This document shows, piece after piece, positions 6,456-16,803 of a stretch of 64,000 nucleotides of DNA. The stretch covers positions 1-64,000 of the forward strand of contig NZ_JASCIS010000002.1 of assembly GCF_029968015.1 (NCBI RefSeq), given 5' to 3'. Numbering within the stretch: the stretch's first letter is position 1; each line of letters opens with the position of its first letter. The notes under the pieces are model-generated. The model was not told the origin of the DNA and did not search any database. It was given only the letters and a program-made list of their open reading frames with translations. Source of the stretch: Streptomyces luteolus. Its GTDB lineage: Bacteria; Actinomycetota; Actinomycetes; Streptomycetales; Streptomycetaceae. The translations under genes and the position numbers were made by a program.

Positions 6456-8978
6456 TCAGCCGGTGGTGAACTTGAAGTCGTCGACCTCGTAGAGCGCTCC
6501 GGTGCCCTCGCCCTTGAAGACCAGGTAGAGCGTGGTGGTCTCGGCGGGTGCGCCGCTCAGGTCGGCGCTCACGTCGACGTAGGTCTCCGCGCCGCCGGTC
6601 GGGTCGACCTTGGCGGTGCCGAGGAGCTTGCCGTCGGCGGCTCCGGCGCGGACTTCGAGGGTGCCGCCGGCTCCGGCGGAGGCGACGCGGGCGGTGACCT
6701 TGGTGGCGTTGCCGAGGACGTACGGCTTGAAGGAGATCCAGTCGCCGTTGTTGATCTCGCCGACGGCCTTGCCGCCGTGGGCGGCGCCGCGGCTCACCAC
6801 GGACACGCCCTGGTTGTCGTCGAAGTGCTCGGCCTGGCGGTGCTTGGGCTGGACGACGTTCTGGTCGTGGGTGGTGAGGGCGGGCTGACCGTTGGCGCCC
6901 TTGTCGGTGTACTCGGCGTCGAAGACTCCGAAGATGTTGGCGTTGGGGTCGTGCTCGCCGTCGGCGGAGGTCTGGATGGTGCCCTCGCAGCCGTTGGCGG
7001 AGGTCACCGGGTGGCCGTGGCTGTCGTGGCCGAGGATGTGCGTGACCTTGACCTTGGAGCAGTCGACGGTGCCGTCCTCCGGGTCGGTGACGGTGACCTT
7101 GAAGGGCACCTTGTCGCCGAAGGTGAACAGCTGGCCGTCGGCGGGCAGTTCGAGCTTCACGGTCGGTGCGGTGTTGCCGACGGTGATGTGGGCGCTGGCC
7201 GAGCCGGTGCGGCCGGTCTTGTCGGTGGCGGTGACGGTGGCGGCGTAGACGCCGTTCTTCTCGAAGGTGTGCGTGGGGTTCTGCTCGGTGGAGGTGGCTC
7301 CGTCGCCGAAGTCCCACTTGTACGTGACCTTGTCGCCGTCGGCGTCGGTGGCCTTGGCGTCGAACTGCACCTTCAGCGGGGTCTGGCCGCTGGTGACGTC
7401 GGCGCCGGCCTCGACGACGGGCGAGTGGCCGTCGGTGGCGTTCTCGATGCGGTAGAGCGCGGAGTTCTCGTCGCCGTTGAAGTAGCCGGTGCCGTAGTCG
7501 AGGACGTAGAGGGCGCCGTCGGGGCCGAAGTCCATGTCCATGACCTGGGTGCCGGTCCAGGGGAAGTCGTTGATGGACTGCACGGCGCCCGCGTCGTCCT
7601 GGGCGATCCGCTTGATCCAGCGGCGGCCGAACTCACCGGCGAAGAAGTTGCCGTCGTAGGACTCGGGGAACTTCACCTGCGAGTCGGAGTTGGCGTCGTA
7701 GCGGTAGACGGGGCCGCCCATCGGGGACTCGGAGCCGGTGCCGAACTCGGGGACGGAGCCGCCGTCGTAGGGGATCCAGGCTTCCTGGGCGGGCGGCAGG
7801 TCGGTGAGGCCGGTGTTGTGCGGCGACTCGTTCTTCGGGGCGGCGCAGTCGAAGGCGGCGCCGGAGGTCTGGTCGGCGAAGTTGTAGTCGATGTAGGCGT
7901 CGTTCTTGCCGGTGCAGTACGGCCAGCCGAAGTTGCCGGGCTTGGTGACGCGGGCGAACTCGACCTGACCTGCCGGGCCGCGCTTGGGGTCGGCCTTGCC
8001 GGAGTCGGGGCCGTAGTCGCCGACGTAGACGGTGCCGGTGGGCTTGTCGACGCTCATGCGGAAGGGATTGCGGAAGCCCATCGCGTAGATCTCGGGGCGG
8101 GTCTTCTCGGTGCCCTCGGCGAAGAGGTTGCCGTCCGGGACGGTGTACGAACCGTCGTCCGCGACCTTGATGCGGAGGATCTTGCCGCGCAGGTCGTTGG
8201 TGTTGCCGGAGGTGCGCTGCGCGTCGTAGGCCGGGTTCCGGTTCGCGCGCTCGTCGATGGGGGTGAAGCCGTCGGAGGCGAAGGGGTTGGAGTCGTCGCC
8301 GGTCGACAGGTAGAGGTTGCCGTCCTTGTCGAAGTCGATGTCGCCGCCGACGTGGCAGCAGATGCCGCGGTTGGCGGGAACGTCGAGGACCTTCTTCTCG
8401 CTGGCCGCGTCGAGGGTGCCGTCCTCCTTGAGGACGAAGCGGGAGAGCCGGTTCACGCCGTCGAACTTCTTGAAGTCCTCGGCGGTGCCCTCATTGGGCG
8501 CGTCACCGGAGGGGGTCTCCATGGGCGGGGCGTAGTAGAGGTAAATGGCCCTGTTCTCAGCGAAGTTCGGGTCTATGCCGACGCCTTGGAGGCCCTCTTC
8601 GTCGTGCGAGTAGACGGGTATCTTCCCGGCGACCTTGGTGGTGCCGGTGGCGTCGGTGAGGCGGACGGTGCCGTCGCGGGAGGTGTGCAGGACCGAGCGG
8701 TCCGGGAGCACGTCGAGTGTCATCGGCTCGCCCATCTCGGGCTCGCCCTTGGCGAGGGTGACCTGCTGGAAGTCCTCGGCCTTGGGGCCCTTGGGGCCCT
8801 TGGGGCCCGTGGGGCCCGTGGGGTCCTTGCCCTTCTTCCCGGCCACGGGTTCGACGCCCGACGTGGGCGCGTCCGGTACGGCGGTGGCGGGGGCGGCGAG
8901 GGTCAGCGACGCGGTCGCCATCACGGCGCCGGTGAGCAGGGCGAGCGTCTTGCGAAGTCTGAGCCTGTCTCTGTGCAC
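6456..8978 (-). CDS. Secreted PQQ-type sugar dehydrogenase with PKD and CBM6-like domains
   Basis: The GTG start at 8978-8976 follows GGAGG with 6-nt spacing; the product is 840 residues. A signal peptide ends near APATAVP, followed by a short collagen-like stretch (GPTGPKGPKGPK). The six-bladed propeller (about 70-500) resembles soluble glucose/sorbosone dehydrogenases, with GLQGVGIDPNF, GICCHVGGDIDF, LRGKILRI and GFRNPFRM. The adjacent Cys-Cys is like the vicinal disulphide seen in PQQ enzymes. A PKD domain (KWDFGDGATS) and a C-terminal CBM6-like module (about 715-840) follow. The likely reaction is oxidation of an extracellular sugar. A conserved 24-bp site lies about 160 bp upstream and probably places it under the ROK regulator of this region. 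Confidence 0.88.
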   Translation of the reverse strand: MHRDRLRLRKTLALLTGAVMATASLTLAAPATAVPDAPTSGVEPVAGKKGKDPTGPTGPKGPKGPKAEDFQQVTLAKGEPEMGEPMTLDVLPDRSVLHTSRDGTVRLTDATGTTKVAGKIPVYSHDEEGLQGVGIDPNFAENRAIYLYYAPPMETPSGDAPNEGTAEDFKKFDGVNRLSRFVLKEDGTLDAASEKKVLDVPANRGICCHVGGDIDFDKDGNLYLSTGDDSNPFASDGFTPIDERANRNPAYDAQRTSGNTNDLRGKILRIKVADDGSYTVPDGNLFAEGTEKTRPEIYAMGFRNPFRMSVDKPTGTVYVGDYGPDSGKADPKRGPAGQVEFARVTKPGNFGWPYCTGKNDAYIDYNFADQTSGAAFDCAAPKNESPHNTGLTDLPPAQEAWIPYDGGSVPEFGTGSESPMGGPVYRYDANSDSQVKFPESYDGNFFAGEFGRRWIKRIAQDDAGAVQSINDFPWTGTQVMDMDFGPDGALYVLDYGTGYFNGDENSALYRIENATDGHSPVVEAGADVTSGQTPLKVQFDAKATDADGDKVTYKWDFGDGATSTEQNPTHTFEKNGVYAATVTATDKTGRTGSASAHITVGNTAPTVKLELPADGQLFTFGDKVPFKVTVTDPEDGTVDCSKVKVTHILGHDSHGHPVTSANGCEGTIQTSADGEHDPNANIFGVFDAEYTDKGANGQPALTTHDQNVVQPKHRQAEHFDDNQGVSVVSRGAAHGGKAVGEINNGDWISFKPYVLGNATKVTARVASAGAGGTLEVRAGAADGKLLGTAKVDPTGGAETYVDVSADLSGAPAETTTLYLVFKGEGTGALYEVDDFKFTTG

Positions 8979-9136
8979 GAATGTCCTCCGGAATGCGGCC
9001 GGTGGTACTTGGCGTGTGCGATACGTGCGGTGCGCCGGGGTGCGCCGTCACCCCGGAGGGGCTCGTTTCCCTACATCTCAGGGAAGGTAGCCACGTTTGT
9101 CCCCGATAGAAAGCCCTTGCACAGAACAGGAGTTGG

Positions 9137-9160
9137 ACTTTTCCCTGAGTCTGGACAAAG
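9137..9160 (-). promoter_or_regulatory. Putative ROK-regulator operator upstream of the PQQ dehydrogenase
   Basis: On the minus strand the site reads CTTTGTCCAG, ACTCAGG, GAAAAGT. It matches 20 of 24 positions with the element at 16751-16774 upstream of the ROK gene. Both have imperfect dyad symmetry (ACTTT and AAAGT ends). The 204-bp gap between the isomerase and dehydrogenase genes also holds a perfect 6-bp inverted repeat, TTCCCT at 9067-9072 and AGGGAA at 9080-9085. The site suggests a second ROK-controlled promoter for the secreted pair. ROK binding is inferred from position only. Confidence 0.6.
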
Positions 9161-9182
9161 TGCTCAAGTGTGGGGGAATGAT

Positions 9183-10187
<1,005 letters not shown>

Positions 10188-10193
10188 CGGTCC

Positions 10194-11414
10194 TTAAACC
10201 TCCAGTGCCGGGATCGGGGTGTACGAGGAGTTCTTCGCCGCGCTCTCCTCCACCGCCGCGAGGACCCGCTGCACCCGCAGGCCGTCGGCGAAGGACGGCT
10301 CGGGCTGAGTGCCCGTGGCGATGGCGTGCACGAGGTCGCGGGCCTGGTGCGCGAAGGTGTGCTCGTAGCCGAGGGCGTGTCCTGGCGGCCACCAGCCTTC
10401 CAGGTACGGGTGGTCGGCCTCGGTGACGAGGATGCGCCGGAAGCCCGCCGAGACCGCGGGCTCGGTGTCGTCGTGGAAGGAGAGCTCGTTGAGCCGCTCC
10501 AGGTCGAAGGCCAACGAGCCCTTCTCGCCGTTGACTTCGAGGCGCAGCGCGTTCTTCCGGCCGGTGGCGAACCGGGTGGCCTCGAACGTGGCGAGCGCCC
10601 CGGAGGCGAGCCGCGCGGTGAACACGGCCGCGTCGTCGACGGTCACGGGCCCGTGCGCGGTTCCCGAGGCTCCCCCGCCCGCCGCGAGCCCGGCGGACGC
10701 CCCGGCGAGCAGGGGCCGTTCCCGTACGAAGGTCTCGGTCATCGCGGAGACGCCGATGATGTGCTCGCCCGCGACGTACTGCGCGAGGTCCACGATGTGC
10801 GCGCCGAGGTCGCCGAGCGCGCCCGAGCCGGCGTGCTCCCGCTCCAGGCGCCAGGTCAGCGGGAACTCCGGGTCGACCAGCCAGTCCTGGAGGTACACCA
10901 CGCGCACGTGCCGGATGCGACCGAGGCGGCCTTCGGCGATCAGGCGGCGGGCCAGTGTCATCGCGGGCACGCGACGGTAGTTGAACCCCACCATCGCCAA
11001 CTGCCCGCGCTCGCCAGCCCGTTCGGCCGCTTCGGCCATCGCCTCCGCCTCCTCCACGGAGTTGGCGAGCGGCTTCTCGCACAGCACGTGCTTGCCCGCC
11101 TCCAGGGCCGCGATCGCGATCTCGGCGTGGCTGTCGCCCGGCGTGCAGATGTCGACGAGCTGCACGTCGTCGCGGTCGAGGAGGGCACGCCAGTCGGTCT
11201 CGGCGTGGGACCAGCCGAGGCGGTCGGCGGCGGCCCGTACGGCGCCTCCGTCGCGGCCGCAGATCGCCGTCAGCTCCGGCGCGAGCGGCAGGTCGAAGAC
11301 GCGGCCGACGGTGCGCCAGCCCTGGGAGTGCGCGGCCCCCATGAAGGCGTACCCGATCATGCCGACGCCCAGGCGCGGCCGTTCGGTCTCGTCCTGCTCC
11401 CCGTTGTGCTGCAT
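10194..11414 (-). CDS. Gfo/Idh/MocA-family oxidoreductase
   Basis: The ATG at 11414-11412 follows GAGGAGG with 8-nt spacing, giving 406 residues. The N-terminal Rossmann fold has GMIGYAFMGAAHSQ and the conserved EKPLA motif (VLCEKPLANS). The C-terminal sheet domain contains GALGDLGAHIVDLAQY, the usual position of the catalytic Asp and His. The class oxidises or reduces sugars and inositols using NAD(P). It lies between the periplasmic-binding-protein gene and the isomerase gene, so it probably acts on the transported sugar. The stop codon is TAA, uncommon in this window. Confidence 0.9.
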   Translation of the reverse strand: MQHNGEQDETERPRLGVGMIGYAFMGAAHSQGWRTVGRVFDLPLAPELTAICGRDGGAVRAAADRLGWSHAETDWRALLDRDDVQLVDICTPGDSHAEIAIAALEAGKHVLCEKPLANSVEEAEAMAEAAERAGERGQLAMVGFNYRRVPAMTLARRLIAEGRLGRIRHVRVVYLQDWLVDPEFPLTWRLEREHAGSGALGDLGAHIVDLAQYVAGEHIIGVSAMTETFVRERPLLAGASAGLAAGGGASGTAHGPVTVDDAAVFTARLASGALATFEATRFATGRKNALRLEVNGEKGSLAFDLERLNELSFHDDTEPAVSAGFRRILVTEADHPYLEGWWPPGHALGYEHTFAHQARDLVHAIATGTQPEPSFADGLRVQRVLAAVEESAAKNSSYTPIPALEV

Positions 11415-11473
11415 ACGAAATGCCTCCTCGTCGACGGCGGTGGGGGGTGTGGTCAACCCGGCTTCCGAGCCGC

Positions 11474-12535
11474 TCACTTGAAGCCGGTGGACATGTACTG
11501 CTTGACGTTGTCCTTGGTGACGACGGCCGAGTAGAGGGTGATCGACGACGGGATCTCGAACTCCGCCATGCCGCCGATGCCCTTGCCCTGGCCGAGTGCG
11601 CGGGCCAGGTCGATCGCGGAGGCGGCCATCGTCGGCGGGTAGAGGACGGTGGCCTTGAGGACGCTCTCGCCGGACTCGATGGCCTGCATCGCGGAGAGGG
11701 CGCCCGCCCCGCCGACCATGAAGAAGTCGTCGCGGCCGGCCTGCTCGATGGCGCGCAGGGCGCCCACGCCCTGGTCGTCGTCGTGGTTCCACAGGGCGTC
11801 GAAGTTCTTCTGCGCCTGGAGGAGTTGGGACATCTTGGACTGGCCCGACTCGACGGTGAACTCGGCGGCCTGCCGGGCGACCTTCTTGACGTTCGGGTAG
11901 TTCTTCAGGGCGGCGTCGAAGCCCTCGGTGCGCTGCTTGGTGAGCTCCAGGTTGTCGAGCCCGGCGAGCTCGACGACCTTGGCGTTCTTCTTGTCCTTGA
12001 GCTGCTCGCCGATGTAGTGCCCGGCGTTGAGGCCCATGCCGTAGTTGTCGCCGCCGATCCAGCAGCGGTACGCCTGCGGGTTCGCGAAGATCCGGTCGAG
12101 GTTGACGACGGGGATACCGGCCCGCATCGCCTTGAGCCCGGCCTGCGTCATGGCCTTGCCGTCGGCGGGCAGGATGACGAGGACGTCGACCTTCTTGTTG
12201 ATGAGGGTGTCGATCTGGCCGATCTGCGCGGCCGTGTCGTTGGAGCCCTCGGTGATCTCAAGGGTGACGTCCTTGTACTTCTTGGCGCGTTCCTTGGCGT
12301 TGACGTTGATGGCGTTGAGCCAGCCGTGGTCGGCCTGGGGCCCGGCGAAGCCGATGGTGACGGGCTTGCCCGGCTTGTCGTCGGCGACGGGGGCGTCGGC
12401 CGCCTGACCGCCGCTGCCCTCCTTGGGCTCGTTGCTGGTACAGGCGGTGAGGAACGCCCCGCCGGAGAGGGCGGCGGCTCCGAAGAGGAGCCTTCTGCGG
12501 GTGGCGGAGGTTGGCAGGCTTGGCTTGTCAGACAT
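11474..12535 (-). CDS. Sugar ABC transporter substrate-binding lipoprotein (ribose type)
   Basis: The product is 353 residues with a twin-arginine-like signal (TRRRLLFGAAA) and a lipobox ending FLTAC, so it is probably exported and lipid-anchored. The mature part is a type I periplasmic-binding fold of the ribose/galactose class, with VTIGFAGPQADHGWLNAI and LINKKVDVLVILPADG. The segment LWNHDDDQGVGALRAI is the usual sugar-contacting hinge region. It is the third gene after the ATPase and permease genes, with a 68-bp gap upstream. The order ATPase, permease, binding protein matches xylose- or inositol-like systems. The ligand is unknown. Confidence 0.9.
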   Translation of the reverse strand: MSDKPSLPTSATRRRLLFGAAALSGGAFLTACTSNEPKEGSGGQAADAPVADDKPGKPVTIGFAGPQADHGWLNAINVNAKERAKKYKDVTLEITEGSNDTAAQIGQIDTLINKKVDVLVILPADGKAMTQAGLKAMRAGIPVVNLDRIFANPQAYRCWIGGDNYGMGLNAGHYIGEQLKDKKNAKVVELAGLDNLELTKQRTEGFDAALKNYPNVKKVARQAAEFTVESGQSKMSQLLQAQKNFDALWNHDDDQGVGALRAIEQAGRDDFFMVGGAGALSAMQAIESGESVLKATVLYPPTMAASAIDLARALGQGKGIGGMAEFEIPSSITLYSAVVTKDNVKQYMSTGFK

Positions 12536-12603
12536 GGCGGACCCTTCGCGTAAGACCGGTCTCTACGGGGAAGTGCGGTGCTGCACAGGGAAGTTCGGGC
12601 TGG

Positions 12604-13656
12604 TCAGGGCGTGTGCGACGTACGCCGCTGGACGAGCACCGCGGCGACGATGATCGCGCCCTTGGCGATCTGCTGGGTCGCGCTCTCCAGGTTGTTGAGC
12701 GCGAAGATGTTCTGGATCGTGATGAAGATCAGTACGCCGAGGACGGAGCCGGTGACGGTGCCTCGGCCGCCGCTGAGCAGGGTGCCGCCGATGATCGCGG
12801 CGGCGATGGCGTCCAGCTCGTACAGGTTGCCGTTGGTGTTCTGGCCCGAGCCGGCGAGCACGATCAGCAGGAACGCGGCGATGCCGCAGCACAGGCCGGA
12901 CAGCAGATACAGGTAGAGGCGCTGACGGCGGACATCGATGCCGGCGAGCCGGGCAGCCTCGGCGTTGCCGCCGACCGCGACGGTGCGGCGGCCGAACGTG
13001 GTCCGGTTGAGGACCAGCCAGCCGATCACGGTGACGGCGGCGAACACCAGGACGAGCGGCGGGATACCGAGGAGGTACGCGTCGCGCTCGCCGAGGTCGA
13101 GGACCGACGGGATGGTCACCATCTGCGTCTTGCCCTCGGTGATCTGCAGGGCGAGCCCGCGCGCCGAGGCCAGCATGGCGAGGGTGGCGATGAACGGCAC
13201 CATGCCGCCGTACGCGATGAGCACGCCGTTGACGAGTCCGCAGCCCAGGCCGACGATCACGGCGGTGAAGAGGATGCCCGCGAAGCCGTACTCCTGGGTG
13301 GCGACGGTGGTGGCCCAGACGGAGGCGAGGGCGACGATCGCGCCGACGGACAGGTCGATGCCGCCGGAGGTGATCACGAACGTCATGCCGACTGTGACCA
13401 CGCCGATCACCGAGGCCTGCGTGAGGATCAGCTGGACGTTGCTGGTGGCGAGGAACGCGTCGGGCTTGGTGAGGCCGCCGATCAGGGCGAGCCCGACGAG
13501 GACGCCGATCAGGGACAGGGTGCGCACATCGGCGCGGAACAGGCGGGCGCTCCAGGGGCTGCCGCCACCGCCGCCGGAAGCGGACTTCCCAGATCCGGGT
13601 CCGCCGCCGTCGAGCAGAGGTCCCTCCTGCCGTGCGGGCGTCGTCGGGTGCGTCAT
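12604..13656 (-). CDS. Sugar ABC transporter permease (RbsC/XylH type)
   Basis: The ATG at 13656-13654 forms an ATGA overlap with the stop of the ATPase gene; the product is 350 residues. After a Gly-rich cytoplasmic leader of about 40 residues it has 8-10 hydrophobic segments. Family markers are MTFVITSGGIDLSVGAIVAL and FGRRTVAVGGNAEAARLAGI, the second being the ATPase-coupling loop. RbsC-type permeases form the membrane channel for ribose-class sugars. Confidence 0.92.
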   Translation of the reverse strand: MTHPTTPARQEGPLLDGGGPGSGKSASGGGGGSPWSARLFRADVRTLSLIGVLVGLALIGGLTKPDAFLATSNVQLILTQASVIGVVTVGMTFVITSGGIDLSVGAIVALASVWATTVATQEYGFAGILFTAVIVGLGCGLVNGVLIAYGGMVPFIATLAMLASARGLALQITEGKTQMVTIPSVLDLGERDAYLLGIPPLVLVFAAVTVIGWLVLNRTTFGRRTVAVGGNAEAARLAGIDVRRQRLYLYLLSGLCCGIAAFLLIVLAGSGQNTNGNLYELDAIAAAIIGGTLLSGGRGTVTGSVLGVLIFITIQNIFALNNLESATQQIAKGAIIVAAVLVQRRTSHTP

Positions 13657-15212
13657 GACGCCGGGCTCCCTTCCATCACGAGGTCGAGTACGCGGTGTTC
13701 GTCGAGGTCGCGCGCGGGCGCGGTGTGGACGACGCGGCCCTCGCGCAGGACGAGGACGCGGTCGGCGAGGCCGAGGACTTCGGGCACTTCGCTGGAGACG
13801 AGGAGCACGCCGAGCCCGTCGTCGGCGAGCCGCCGGATCACGGCGTACAGCTCGGCGCGAGCGCCGACGTCCACGCCGCGGGTGGGCTCGTCGAGAAGCA
13901 GCACCCGGCAGCCGCGGAGCAGCCAGCGGGCGAGGACGGCCTTCTGCTGGTTGCCGCCGGAGAGGGTGCGCACGGGCGCGGAGGGCCGGTCGGGCTTGAG
14001 GGACAGCTCGCGGGTGGCGCGGCGCGCGGCGGTGAATTCGGCGCCCCGGTCGAGCCAACCGCCGCGTGAGAAACGGGACATGGAGGAGACGGAGACGTTC
14101 CGGGTGATGGACTCCAGCATCAGCAGGGCCTGTGCCTTGCGCTCCTCGGGGGCGAGGCCGAGTCCGGCGCGTACGGCGGCCCGCACGCTCCCGGTCTTCA
14201 ACGCCCGCCCGTCGACGTGCACTTGACCGGCGTCCGGTTTGCGTGCGCCGTAGATGGTCTCCAGGATCTCGGAGCGCCCGGAGCCCACGAGTCCGGCGAG
14301 CCCGACGATCTCGCCGGGGCGCACGTCCAGGTCGAGGGGTGCGAACTCGTCGGCGCGGGTGAGTCCCCGTACCGTCAGCAGTGGTTCGGCGAGGGCCGCT
14401 CGGGCGGGCCGCTCGGGGAAGACGTACTCGACGTTGCGGCCGGTCATCAGGGCGACCACGTCACGGGTGGGCGTGGATTTGGCGGGCAGTCCGCCGGCGA
14501 CGGCGCGGCCGTCCTTGAGGACGGTGACGCGGTCGCCGATGCGGCGGATCTCCTCCAGGCGGTGCGAGATGTAGACGACGGCGACACCGTCGGCGGTGAG
14601 GTCGGCGACGATCCGGAAGAGGTTGGCGACCTCGTCGGGGTCGAGCGCGGCGGATGGCTCGTCCATGACGATGAGCCGTACGTCGTGGGAGAGCGCCCGC
14701 GCCATGGAGACGATCTGCTGCTGCGCGGCGGAGAGTTCGCCGACGAGCCGGGCCGGGTCGATCTCCGGGTGGCCGAGCCGGCGAAGCAGCCCGGCGGCGG
14801 CGTTCCGCGCCTCCCGGCCGCGTACGACGAAGCCGGCGGCGGTGGGCTCGTGCCCGAGGAAGACGTTCTCGGCGACGGAGAGCCCCTCCACCAGGTCGAG
14901 TTCCTGGTAGATGGTGGCGACGCCGAGGCGCATGGCGGCGATCGGCGACTTCAGGGTGACGGTGTCGCCGCGCCAGGTGATGCGGCCGCCGTCGGGCTGG
15001 TGGGCGCCGGCGAGCACCTTGATGAGGGTGGACTTGCCGGCACCGTTCTGCCCGAGCAGACAGTGCACTTCACCGGCACGCACCTCCAGGTCCACGCCGT
15101 CGAGGGCGCGGACGCCGGGGAAGGACTTGGTGATGCCGGACATGGTGAGCAGGGGCGGCGTGTCGGCGGAGGTCACCGGCTCGGCGCCGGGCAGGGGTGG
15201 TTCTGGTGCCAT
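13653..15212 (-). CDS. Sugar ABC transporter ATPase with two nucleotide-binding domains (RbsA/MglA type)
   Basis: The product is 519 residues with two ABC domains in tandem. The first has a complete Walker A (LGQNGAGKST), signature (ELSAAQQQIVSMARAL) and Walker B (LIVMDEPSAALD). The second has the degenerate P-loop GLVGSGRSE typical of this class, with signature TLSGGNQQKAVLARWL and LLLDEPTRGVD. GAGGGA lies 7 nt before the ATG. It is the first transporter gene after the ROK regulator, separated by a 224-bp gap filled with two tandem-repeat arrays. Confidence 0.93.
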   Translation of the reverse strand: MAPEPPLPGAEPVTSADTPPLLTMSGITKSFPGVRALDGVDLEVRAGEVHCLLGQNGAGKSTLIKVLAGAHQPDGGRITWRGDTVTLKSPIAAMRLGVATIYQELDLVEGLSVAENVFLGHEPTAAGFVVRGREARNAAAGLLRRLGHPEIDPARLVGELSAAQQQIVSMARALSHDVRLIVMDEPSAALDPDEVANLFRIVADLTADGVAVVYISHRLEEIRRIGDRVTVLKDGRAVAGGLPAKSTPTRDVVALMTGRNVEYVFPERPARAALAEPLLTVRGLTRADEFAPLDLDVRPGEIVGLAGLVGSGRSEILETIYGARKPDAGQVHVDGRALKTGSVRAAVRAGLGLAPEERKAQALLMLESITRNVSVSSMSRFSRGGWLDRGAEFTAARRATRELSLKPDRPSAPVRTLSGGNQQKAVLARWLLRGCRVLLLDEPTRGVDVGARAELYAVIRRLADDGLGVLLVSSEVPEVLGLADRVLVLREGRVVHTAPARDLDEHRVLDLVMEGSPAS

Positions 15213-15246
15213 GGTGGATTCCCTCGCGGGTGCGGGGTGCGGGGCC

Positions 15247-15294
15247 GGTTCAGAGCAGAGCAGGTTCAGGGCAGAGCAGGTTCAGGGCAGAGCA
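15247..15294. repeat. 16-bp tandem repeat, three copies
   Basis: Three adjacent 16-bp units of the form GGTTCAGGGCAGAGCA (first unit with AGAG instead of AGGG) lie at 15247-15262, 15263-15278 and 15279-15294. They are in the gap between the ROK gene stop and the ABC ATPase start, so they fall in the leader of the transporter transcript if it is read from the ROK promoter. Confidence 0.95.
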
Positions 15295-15327
15295 GGGCAA
15301 AGCGGGCGGTGCGGGACGCGCTGTGCT

Positions 15328-15430
15328 GTCGTACGGGCTATGCGGGTGCTGTCGTACGGGCTTGCTGCTGTGCGGTCGTATGGGCTTGCTGCTGTGCGGT
15401 CGTACGGGCTTGCTGCTGTGCGGTCGTACG
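15328..15430. repeat. 24-bp tandem repeat, three full copies plus partials
   Basis: Units of 24 bp containing GTCGTACGGGCTTGCTGCTG lie at 15351-15374, 15375-15398 and 15399-15422, with a degenerate 23-bp unit before and a truncated one after. The array ends just beyond the 3' end of the ROK gene. Together with the 16-bp array it occupies most of the ROK-ATPase gap. No gene is apparent in the gap. Confidence 0.95.
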
Positions 15431-15436
15431 TACCGG

Positions 15437-16627
15437 TCAGGCCGGTGAGAACAGGTGGTCGCTGATCAGGCGGGCGGCGCCGATGACTCCGGCGACGGGC
15501 CCCAACTCGCCCAGGACGATGGGGAGGTTGCCGGTCGCGAGGGGCAGCGACTGGCGGTAGACCTGGGTGCGGATCGCGGCGAGGAGCGTGTGCCCGAGTC
15601 CGGTCACGCCACCGCCGATCACCACCAGGCCGGGGTTGAAGAAGCTGACGAGTCCGGCGATGACCTGGCCGGTGCGGTTGCCGCCCTCGCGGATGAGTTC
15701 GAGGGCGACGGCGTCGCCCGCGGCAGCGGCGGCGGCCACGTCGACGGCGGAGAGGGAGCCCGCGGCTTCGAGCCGGCCGGCCAGCTCCGCCGAGCGGCCC
15801 TGGGTGGCGGCCTCCTCGGCGTCCCGGGCGAGGGCGGCGCCGCTGAAGTGCGCCTCCAGGCAGCCCTTGTTGCCGCAGGCGCAGGGCCGTCCGTCGGGTT
15901 CGACCTGGATGTGGCCGATGTCCCCGGCGCTGCCCGTCGTACCGCGGTAGACCTCGGCGCCGACGACGAGGCCGCAGCCGATGCCCGTACCGATCTTGAC
16001 GCAGATGAAGTCGTCCACGGAGCGGGCGACTCCGGCGTGCTGTTCGCCCATGGCCATCAGGTTCACGTCGTTGTCGACCATGACCGGGCAGCCCAGGTCC
16101 TGGCTGAGCGCCTCGCGCACCGGGAAGCCGTCCCAGCCGGGCATGATCGGCGGTGCGACGGGGACGCCCTCGGGGAACCGGACGGGTCCCGGCACTCCGA
16201 TGCCGCAGCCGTCGAAGCCCTCGGCGAGCCCGGAGGCCTTCAACTTGGCGGCCATGGCGAGGACTTGCTCGAAGACCGCGACGGGCCCCTCGCGTACGTC
16301 CATCGGCTGGTTGATGTGGCCGAGCACTTCCAGCTCGGCGTTGGTGACGGCCACGTCGACCGAGGTGGCGCCGATGTCGGCGCCGAGGAAGCGGAGTTCG
16401 GGGGCGAGCCGGATGTTGTGCGAGCGGCGGCCGCCGCGCGAGGCGGCGAGTCCGTCGGCGACGACCAGGCCGGTCTCCAGGAGCCGGTCGACCTCGACGG
16501 CCAGCTTCGACCGGGAGAGGTCGACCTGATCGCCCAGCTGGGCACGGGAGTTGGGCCCGCCGTCACGCAGCAGGCGGAGCAGTCGCGCCTGGTGCGCGTT
16601 CGCGGGTCGAGCCGTCATGCGCCTCAC
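15437..16627 (-). CDS. ROK-family transcriptional regulator
   Basis: I favour the GTG at 16627-16625, which has GGAGG 6 nt upstream (396 residues); the ATG nine bases downstream is the alternative. Residues 1-65 form a winged helix (NSRAQLGDQVDLSRSKLAVEVDRLL). The ROK domain follows, with GADIGATSVDVAV, GIGVPGPVRFPEG, VDNDVNLMAMGE and GTGIGCGLV. The zinc motif CACGNKGCLEAHF is intact, so the protein may sense a sugar and keep glucokinase-like features. It precedes the ribose-type ABC genes on the same strand. A dyad element 120-150 bp upstream, shared with the PQQ dehydrogenase promoter, is its likely operator. Confidence 0.93.
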   Translation of the reverse strand: MRRMTARPANAHQARLLRLLRDGGPNSRAQLGDQVDLSRSKLAVEVDRLLETGLVVADGLAASRGGRRSHNIRLAPELRFLGADIGATSVDVAVTNAELEVLGHINQPMDVREGPVAVFEQVLAMAAKLKASGLAEGFDGCGIGVPGPVRFPEGVPVAPPIMPGWDGFPVREALSQDLGCPVMVDNDVNLMAMGEQHAGVARSVDDFICVKIGTGIGCGLVVGAEVYRGTTGSAGDIGHIQVEPDGRPCACGNKGCLEAHFSGAALARDAEEAATQGRSAELAGRLEAAGSLSAVDVAAAAAAGDAVALELIREGGNRTGQVIAGLVSFFNPGLVVIGGGVTGLGHTLLAAIRTQVYRQSLPLATGNLPIVLGELGPVAGVIGAARLISDHLFSPA

Positions 16628-16750
16628 GCCGCCCCTCCCACCGTCGACAGGCCTCATCGGTCGCCACCGCCCCCGATGGGGCCTGGCTTTCGAGGGGAAC
16701 GTAGCAGCGGCTGCCGGGGGTGGGAAGAACTTGCGCAGGAAGTGGGTCCT

Positions 16751-16774
16751 ACTTTTTCCTGTGGCAGGACAAAG
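16751..16774 (-). promoter_or_regulatory. Putative ROK operator (autoregulatory site)
   Basis: On the plus strand the core is TCCTG-TGG-CAGGA (16757-16769), a perfect 5-bp dyad that extends imperfectly to ACTTT and AAAG at the ends. It lies between the ROK start and the upstream GntR gene. Twenty of 24 positions match 9137-9160, the only other copy I found by eye. Binding by the ROK protein is inferred. Confidence 0.62.
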
Positions 16775-16803
16775 GGTGGTCGTCGGCAGGGCGAGCGGGC
16801 GTG

